Assembly (NCBI GenBank): GCA_028752905.1
Contig: JAQNBH010000014.1
Span: 29,856,825-29,920,824, forward strand
Length of the DNA stretch: 64,000 nt
Direction of reading: 5' to 3'
From: Cladorhizidae sp. MBARI D1340-BT2
Taxonomy: Eukaryota; Porifera; Demospongiae; Poecilosclerida; Cladorhizidae
Shown: piece after piece, positions 57,362 through 64,000 of the stretch
How positions within the stretch are numbered: position 1 is the stretch's first letter
Layout: each line of letters begins with the position of its first letter
Notes under the pieces: generated by a model
Told to the model about the DNA's origin: nothing
Database searches by the model: none
The model's input: the letters and a program-made list of their open reading frames with translations, nothing else
Made by a program: the position numbers and the translations under genes

Positions 57362-60300
57362 GTGAGAGGAATGGGAGGAGGACGGGGGGAGGGGTGGGAG
57401 GGTGGGGGGGGTTGTTGATGGTTGTAAGAATGTCTGGAGCCTAAAGGGGATGTAGGGGATTGAATTATGGAGGAGGATGGAAGAAGCCAAGTGAGCAGAG
57501 CGAAGGAGGGGGGGGGGGGGGGGGGGGGGCTGAAAGAAAGGATGTGTTAGGTGGAGGAGTGTCTAGAACCTCCATTAATTAGCCTGGATCGTCCATGGAT
57601 GTTTAAAGTCAAAGTTGTTCCTCCAATGCTAGCCTTATTTCGCCCGAACATCCTGGCATCCCGATGCCCTGTAGCTCGAGCCCTACAGCCACCAAGGATG
57701 CCCTAGCAACCCCTTCAGGAATGCCCTAGCAATGTCTGCCACCAAGAATGCCCTAGCAACTCCTTCCACCAAGGACCACGAAATTTAGGCTTAGCCAGAT
57801 TATGCTCTCTATTCTCAAATTCTCATGCAAGTCACATAATGTATAGTGTTCATAATCTTATGTAGCATCACTCAGGTTTCAAAGTTGGTTTTGAGAAATA
57901 TATTGGCAGCTGCTGATGATTCCATGTGGTCCTCAAGAGAACACGTTCTGCTGCCGCAGATGTGTGTTGTGGGCAATGCAGACCTACAAACACTCAACTG
58001 GGGAATTCATTTCTCTACTTCTTCCACCTATCTTGCTTGCTCATTACTGTCCATCCTCCATCAGTGGCAGTCATGTATACCCAGGGAGCTCACTCTTTAT
58101 TCTACCAATAATATCATTGGAGTCAAGAAATTAATGACGGCTAGAGCATATAGTCGAACCGTCGAGAGAATACAATTTCAAGTTGATTGCTGAGAAGGTT
58201 ATTGTAATACAACAAGAAGCTAACAATATCACTGGTAGAAGGTGCTGGATCAAAGTAGTACCGAGCATATCTGAAGGCAGAAACTGCTATTTGAAGATCA
58301 CCCCCCCCCCCAAACTTTTCTTCCGATAAGCATGCTTCACACATACCTTGTGGCATAATTTATAAGCTGCTGTTTGAGGACAGGCCTGTTGGCTGACAAT
58401 TCTCCTGCAAACAGAATCAGAACTTGGTTAGTATGCATTGGAAATTGTGGCACAAAGTGTGCATATCTCTTCATATGCACTGAAAATATGTAGTTCACCT
58501 CCTTCTAGTGGGCAGGTGGCCTCTACAAAAGGTTCCCTAGCCTCAATAGGAATTGCAAGCTCCTGGGTTCTTTGGTCCATCAGCAAGAATCCATTGTTGT
58601 TTTACCTTTGCGGGTGTGAGGTGCTCACCCCCGAGAAATGAAGGCACATCTCCAAACACATCTTGTACATGCTTCATAACTCTTCAACAACCAAAAATGA
58701 GTAATTGAATATGAAGGAGGTGAGAAGCCTGTCTTTGTCTTCCATGCCAGCTCGGTCTTTGTACTTCTAGAAAAGTGTCCTATCATTAAATCATCAAGAA
58801 GAGGAGTCTTCATAAGCTTCCCATGTGATCGATTGTATGGGGACAACACCTAATGTCAGGTAGGGTAAGGAAAGTGATACTCTAAGTGCAAATAGTGACT
58901 GTACGATCACGCATGGAAGCTATTATCGTTAGAAGCAATGCCTACAAGTGAGCAAGATAATACTAATCTGCCTAGCAAGTTGCTTGCCCATAAACTCTTC
59001 ACCAATAACATTTGTCTTGCCATACGCTGCTGCAAAATAAAACTCTCATCAACAAAACGAACTAAAATGAGCCGTGCTTTTCAAACGTGGTAAGTGTCGT
59101 CAAAAGCTGTTTCCATTTATTTGGGGTCTTGATGCTCATTAACTCTTGATGGTGAACAAACGAGAGCAGGTGCTCGGTACTGGTGAGCGTACACTCTCTT
59201 CCAAAACTTCACGGAAACAATTTTTTACTCGGTTGCAAACAGAATCAGAGAGGCTTTCCCCAGATTGTAGATGAACTTCCTCGTCATATGTAGTGTGAGT
59301 ATATCGCAACTGTTTCTTCCTCTCCTATTTGGCTGTAATATGCTCCCCCCCCCCCACTCCCCTTAATATCCCCCCCTCCCCCTAATATCGAGTTTTGTCA
59401 ACTTAAATCTGCTCAATCAGAACACTTTTTTCTTCAAAGGGTCAAATTTTCTCTGCAAGTGTTGCCGAGTAACTTTACTAAAGCAACACTTAATTAAGAG
59501 CCTTTACCTCTCTTTTGATCGTCTTTTGCAGGATCAAACATCTTTTCTATCTCACTCCCTCTCATCTCACCCCCTCACCCCTCACTTCCCCTTCTGGACA
59601 GGTTAAAACTCGAGGACATTCTAAAAGGCTGGGTGCCTTACCAACGATGTCTTCAGCTTGTGACTCATGATCAGTTTCTTCTTGTAGGACAGAGTCAGAG
59701 TTAGCTTCAATAATTTCACAAATATCAGAACCCCTATTTCCTCCATGGCTTGCTATAGCTGTATTGAAGTTGAATGAAGCATGTGGCTGTGCTGAACCTG
59801 CTAGTGTGTGATGTAGGTGACAGTTGTACATGTGGCTCTCACTACTTGTGATGACGTTGGATGCTTACTTGTGTGTTGCCTACAGGCAGTTAACAAGGCA
59901 ATCTAGAGTTGTTATAAGCCCTACAGATTTCATTCTGCACCTACTGCCAGCACTGCTCAAGATGCACCTACAATATGCTAGCATAATCTGGCTAAACCTA
60001 ACAAGGATGCCCTAGCAACTCCTGCCACCATATAGCAACTCCTGCCACCAAGGATACCCTAGCAACTCCTGCCACCAAGGATACCCTAGCAACTCCTGCC
60101 ACCAAGGATACAGTGCCTAGCAACTCCTGCCACCAAGGTAGTAATTTCTGCCACCAAGGATACCTAGCAACTCCTGCCACCAAGGATACCCTAGTAATTT
60201 CTGCCATCAAGGATACCTAGCAACTCTTGCCACCAAGGATACTAGCTGCTACCAAGAATACCTAGCAACTCTTGCCACCAAGGATACCTAGCAACTCCTG

Positions 60301-63300
60301 CCACCAAGGATACCCTAGCAACTCCTGCCACCAAGGATATCTAGCAACATCTGCCATCAAGATACCTGGCAACTCCTGCCACAAAGGATGTCCAAGCAAC
60401 CTCTGCCCCAATATGCTAGCATAATCTGGCTAAACCTAACAAGGATGCCCTAGCAACTCCTGCCACCAAGGATACTGTTCCTAGCAACTCCTGCCACCAA
60501 GGATACTGTTCCTAGCAACTCCTGCCACCAGGGATACTGTTCCTAGCAACTCCTGCCACCAAGGATACTGTTCCTAGCAACTCCAGCCACCAGGGATACT
60601 GTTCCTAGCAACTCCTGCCACCAAGGATACTGTTCCTAGCAACTCCTGCCACCAAGGATACTGTTCCTAGCAGCTCCTGCCACCAAGGATACTGTTCCTA
60701 GCAACTCCTGCCACCAAGGATACTGTTCTAGCAACTCCTGCCACCAAGGATACTGTTCCTAGCAACTCCTGCCACCAAGGATACTGTTCCTAGCAACTCC
60801 TGCCACCAGGGATACTGTTCCTAGCAACTCCTGCCACCAGGGATACTGTTCCTAGCAACTCCAGCCACCAAGGATACTGTTCCTAGCAACTCCTGCCACC
60901 AAGGATACTGTTCCTAGCAACTCCTGCCACCAAGGATACTGTCCCTAGCAACTCCTGCCACCAAGGATACTGTTCCTAGCAACTCCTGCCACCAAGGATA
61001 CTGTTCCTAGCAACTCCTGCCACCAAGGATACTGTTCCTAGCAACTCCTGCCACCAAGGATACTGTTCCTAGCAACTCCTGCCACCAAGGATACGCTAGC
61101 AACTCCTGCCACCAAGGATACCTAGCAACATCTGCCCTCAAGGGTACCAAGCAACTCCTGCCACCAAGGATACCTAGCAACTCCTGCCACCACGGATATC
61201 TAGCAACATCTGCCATCAAGGATACCTGGCAACTCCTGCCACAAAGGATGTCCAAGCAACCTCTGCCCCAATATGCTAGCATAATCTGGCTAAACCTAAC
61301 AAGGATGCCCTAGCAACTCCTGCCACCCTAGCAACTCCTGCCACCAAGGATACCTAGCAACTCCTGCCACCCTAGCAACTCCTGCCACCAAGGATACCTA
61401 GCAACATCTGCCACCAAGGATACCTAGCAACATCTGCCACCAAGGATACGCTAGCAACTCCTGCCACCCTAGCAACTCCTGCCACCAAGGATACCTAGCA
61501 ACTCCTGCCACCAAGGATACCTAGCAACATCTGCCACCAAGGATACCTTAGCAACTCCTGCCACCAAGCAACATCTACCACCAAGACTGCCCCTATAGTT
61601 CTTCTATGTATCCATAGCTATAGTCTGAAGTTTGTTGGGCAAGAACTTTAAACTTTGAACTTAACAACTTCCATGGTAAGTCCTGATATAAACTGGGGCA
61701 GTACTTGACCTATTTGGAGAGAGAGAGAGAGAGGTGCAGGTGGAATGGTGTGTGGGTAGCCGCAGGCAGAGATGGAAGGTTATTTAATCCGTCTTCTATT
61801 CTTATGTGTAGCTATACTGAAACTGAGGAGGTTACCTTTCCCCAATACTTGCGAGCTATTGGCAACTGCTTCACAAGACTAAAGCTCGAGATGTCCCTCA
61901 CCTCTGAAGTAAGTCACGTGACCCATCACATGACTGCAATTATGTCACATGACTACAATTATGTCACATGACCAATTAAAATGCTGCAAGCTTGCAATCC
62001 ACATGGTTGATCATGATTTATCCTTATACCTCCTCCCCTCACCAACACCACCTCTCCCACTTCATCCCCTTCTCTTCTTCCTTGTATCCATTCTCCTCTT
62101 CTTACTCCCTCCTGCCACCCTCCTCCTGCTCTCTCCCTTCTCCTCTCTCTTCTCCCCCTCCTCTCTCTGTCCTACAGGTCATAGTGGACCTAGTAGATGA
62201 GATTATTCATGGTGTCCTGAAGAAAGGCTTTCTCATAAAGAAAGGTCACAAGAGAAAAAACTGGAAAAAAAGATGGTTTGTGCTGCAGAAAACAGTGATG
62301 AGATATTTCGAAAGCAGAGAAAGCAAGAATATCAAGGTAGGTATGTAGTATACCTGTGCGGGACCTACTATTGGTAAATCTCTATAGGATAATTGATTGG
62401 GGAGTTGTAGTACTTGCCATATGACTCACTTCACCCAGCATCTGTCCTAGATTTAAACAGTTTCATAATACTTATGTAGTACATGTACGCTGCACTAGTG
62501 ACCTTCTTTATGAGGAGAGTCATTCCTCTAGAGGACATTTCTCTTCCAGTGCGCCTATCATTGGTCTTGAGTGGTAGGTGTGGCTAATACTACGTGTGTC
62601 CACTGCCTGGCGACAATGAGTCTACACTCTGTTCTGACGTGTATTTCTACATATTAATTCCCACCTGATCCTTCTAGAAGTTGCTGTCTCCATACAGGTA
62701 CAGGTATGTCCTCCCCTCTGCTGCTGAACACCGCTGAGGTTCTTCGTGCCTGACGTCATGGTCGTGGGTGCTAGACATCGCTGCAGGTTTGCTGGACATT
62801 TTGAAAGGGTCTCTCTTCATCTCCATCTGTATGATAGTAGCATCATCTCTTTTGGCGTATTTCGTGCTCTCTCCTGGAATGACCGAGCTGTGTGTATGGA
62901 AAGTCTTCATGCTGTGGTCTGTGTTCAGTGCTCCTTGCTTTCCTTGGAGGGCAAACTCTCACAAATACTAGCTCTGCTATTGTCGGAAAATCATTCTCGT
63001 CTTGTGCACTACTTTGCTCTAGTGTATATAATTAGGTTGTTGCTCAATTCGTGTTAATTGAGTGAACCCTTACTCAGCTGAAGCTTGACCAATGTTAATT
63101 GAGAGTTACATAGCAACCCAAACTACTGTGACTGAGAATTCAAAGGTCCTTACCGCCTTGCAAATGTTATGTCACATCAAGTGTGGAGAAATGTTAAGGT
63201 TATTCATGAAGAGGAGTCATGCTTTGTTGGAGGCAAGACTCCCAGTGAGGAAGATAAGGTGACCTCTGGTTGGAGTGCTCATATGCTGCAAGTTGGTTGT

Positions 63301-63470
63301 AGATGTACTAGCTAATGCGCTTGGAGGCTGATGCTGTGAAGCAATGGAAATGTGAGCAGATGTCTTGAAGCTGGTGGTGGAGACACTATATATTCTTGCT
63401 CTGCTGAAGGGGGAAAAGGGGTGGTATTCCATTTAACGGGTATTCTTCCTTCTAGGAAATGGCACTACAT
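56790..63470 (+). CDS. SWAP70/DEF6-like protein gene, 5' part (partial at right)
   Basis: Joined exons 56790-57361, 61812-61908, 62178-62336 and possibly 63456-63470 give about 280 residues. The start is an ATG in CGCCATGG context. Residues ~120-185 match the conserved SWAP70/DEF6 N-terminal region: LLEICWTVYELAKGK, CRLWLIFCFVQEQ, EVIKRLVELCG. Residues ~224 onward begin a PH domain: GVLKKGFLIKKGHKRKNWKK then RWFVLQ and MRYFES. In vertebrates these proteins bind phosphoinositides and regulate Rho-type GTPases and actin. The first ~110 residues show no clear EF-hand. All splice phases are compatible (2, 0, 0). The rest of the PH domain and the coiled coil lie outside the window. The family call is by remembered motifs, not alignment. 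Confidence 0.85.
57365..58140. other. Intron 1, left part: G-run and small repeat
   Basis: Contains a G-run at 57509-57529 and a short relative (57660-57775) of the 27-31-bp repeat found at 59998-61590. No exon recognised on the + strand. Confidence 0.6.
58141..59800 (-). pseudogene. Exon-like segments of an unidentified antisense gene inside intron 1
   Basis: Minus-strand segments with splice-like borders: 59642-59800 (acceptor ACACTAG, donor GTAAGG; reads DICEIIEANSDSV and HESQAEDIV); 59508-59546 (acceptor GAGATAG, donor GTAAAG; reads KMFDPAKDDQKR in matching phase); around 59143-59315 (GESLSDSVCNRVKNCFREVL); up to 59029 (AYGKTNVIGEEFMGKQLA after TTTTGCAG); up to 58849 (RSHGKLMKTPLLDDLMIGHF after ACATTAG); 58347-58404 (ELSANRPVLKQQLINYATR); and up to 58270 (YARYYFDPAPSTSDIV). 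Several joins keep phase, others (near 59315 and 58629) do not work as read. I do not recognise the protein. It may be a real nested gene, a gene on the other strand with missed exons, or a remnant. Confidence 0.4.
59820..59997. other. Intron spacer before the minisatellite
   Basis: Its last part (CAATATGCTAGCATAATCTGGCTAAACC beginning near 59970) is repeated twice inside the array that follows, marking a higher-order unit. The quoted word spans 28 bases in the sequence; key core is GCTAGCATAATCTGG. Confidence 0.6.
59998..61590. repeat. 27-31-bp minisatellite, about 50 copies, in intron 1
   Basis: Unit core CTAGCAACTCCTGCCACCAA then GGATAC, with or without CTGTTC. GCTAGCATAATCTGG blocks at about 59977, 60414 and 61273 divide it into higher-order segments. 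The middle part (60470-61090) is almost uniform 31-bp units. Confidence 0.96.
61812..61908 (+). CDS. SWAP70-like exon 2
   Basis: Acceptor TATGTGTAG and donor GTAAGT bound a 97-base exon. Its first base completes the codon left open by exon 1 (AG+C, Ser). It encodes TFPQYLRAIGNCFTRLKL, a helical segment just before the PH domain. Confidence 0.82.
62178..62336 (+). CDS. SWAP70-like exon 3, start of PH domain
   Basis: A long pyrimidine tract and CTACAG precede a 159-base phase-0 exon, and GTAGGT follows. It encodes VDLVDEIIHGVLKKG and the first strands of the PH domain, with the basic KKGHKRKNWKKRW loop that in this family contacts membrane lipid. Confidence 0.9.
62340..63455. other. Intron 3 of the SWAP70-like gene
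   Basis: No further exon with clear PH-domain sequence was found before 63456. Open frames on both strands (62674-63057) have no motif. Confidence 0.5.
63456..63470 (+). CDS. Possible 15-nt microexon of the SWAP70-like gene
   Basis: TTCTTCCTTCTAG precedes GAAATGGCACTACAT, which is followed by GTAAGTATG, a near-perfect donor. In phase 0 it adds EMALH directly after exon 3, where relatives have a short strand (GDILLD-like). Transcript evidence would be decisive. Confidence 0.4.
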
Positions 63471-63638
63471 GTAAGTATGCGATGAAGGTATTTTGTAGAC
63501 TGTGTGGTGCAGATGAGTGCATGTGTGTACAACTGACACATTCAGTGGGTATGAAGTGAAAGTGAAGTTGTTGCTAGCGAAGGAGGCATTCCTAGCACCA
63601 AAGTGTGAGTGGTTGAATTGAACTTTCCTGGCTCCTGG

Positions 63639-63655
63639 GGGGGGGGGGGGGGGGG
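63639..63655. repeat. G-run of about 17
   Basis: One of several long G or C runs in the window (others near 32957, 41767, 46557, 48585, 57509). Confidence 0.9.
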
Positions 63656-63741
63656 CAGGCACTTTCAAGAGCCTGAACTGAAAAACATGACCACCATAAT
63701 ATTTTATTTTTTATTCAAGTTATTTAATATAAAGCATGTCT

Positions 63742-63975
<234 letters not shown>

Positions 63976-64000
63976 TCTATATTATATATTTATATTGTTT

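Overview
The window looks like repeat-rich, intron-bearing genomic DNA from a metazoan, probably an aquatic invertebrate. A demosponge or similar lineage is possible, but this is inferred from the mobile-element families and general texture and is not demonstrated. There are no bacterial-style gene packs. Retroelements and DNA transposons of animal-type families are abundant, GT-AG splice sites are visible, and there is one recognisable holozoan-type host gene. I recognised no tRNA, rRNA or CRISPR array.

Positions 1-41,300 are a graveyard of mobile elements. In order they are: the right part of a GC-rich Ty3/gypsy pol (+, 1-2990); a 5'-truncated second Ty3/gypsy family (-, 3060-5620); a restriction-endonuclease-like retroelement tail (+, 5905-6399); a structurally complete but decayed Ty3/gypsy element with short LTRs and an AATGC target duplication (-, 8213-13244); a MATH/TRAF-like terminal exon (-); a hAT-type transposase (+); a CR1-like non-LTR element with PHD finger and APE endonuclease (-) abutting an opposite-strand leader that encodes a 2A peptide (+); another non-LTR tail (-); a Ty3/gypsy element whose integrase precedes its reverse transcriptase, the Gmr1-type order (+, 20980-23480); a Helitron-like PIF1 helicase (+); a reverse transcriptase of another family (+); an 850-bp foldback palindrome; piggyBac (-); pogo/Tigger (-); a LINE with 15-bp target duplications (-); an unclassified transposon HTH protein (-); and a hAT dimerisation domain (+). 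Nearly all coding remains carry frameshifts, stops or lost catalytic residues.

Positions 41,800-56,100 hold almost no recognisable gene. They are filled with unrelated tandem-repeat families (periods about 14, 18, 20, 47, 48, 54 and 62 bp), including two related blocks of degenerate CCCTAR-like repeats with homologous 3' flanks.

Positions 56,790-64,000 carry the 5' part of a SWAP70/DEF6-like gene on the + strand. Three phase-compatible exons encode the conserved N-terminal region and the start of a PH domain, and a possible 15-nt microexon follows. Its 4.45-kb first intron contains a large 27-31-bp minisatellite and a set of minus-strand exon-like segments that may be a nested antisense gene or old gene remnant. 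The window ends in a (TTA)n microsatellite before the rest of the PH domain is reached.
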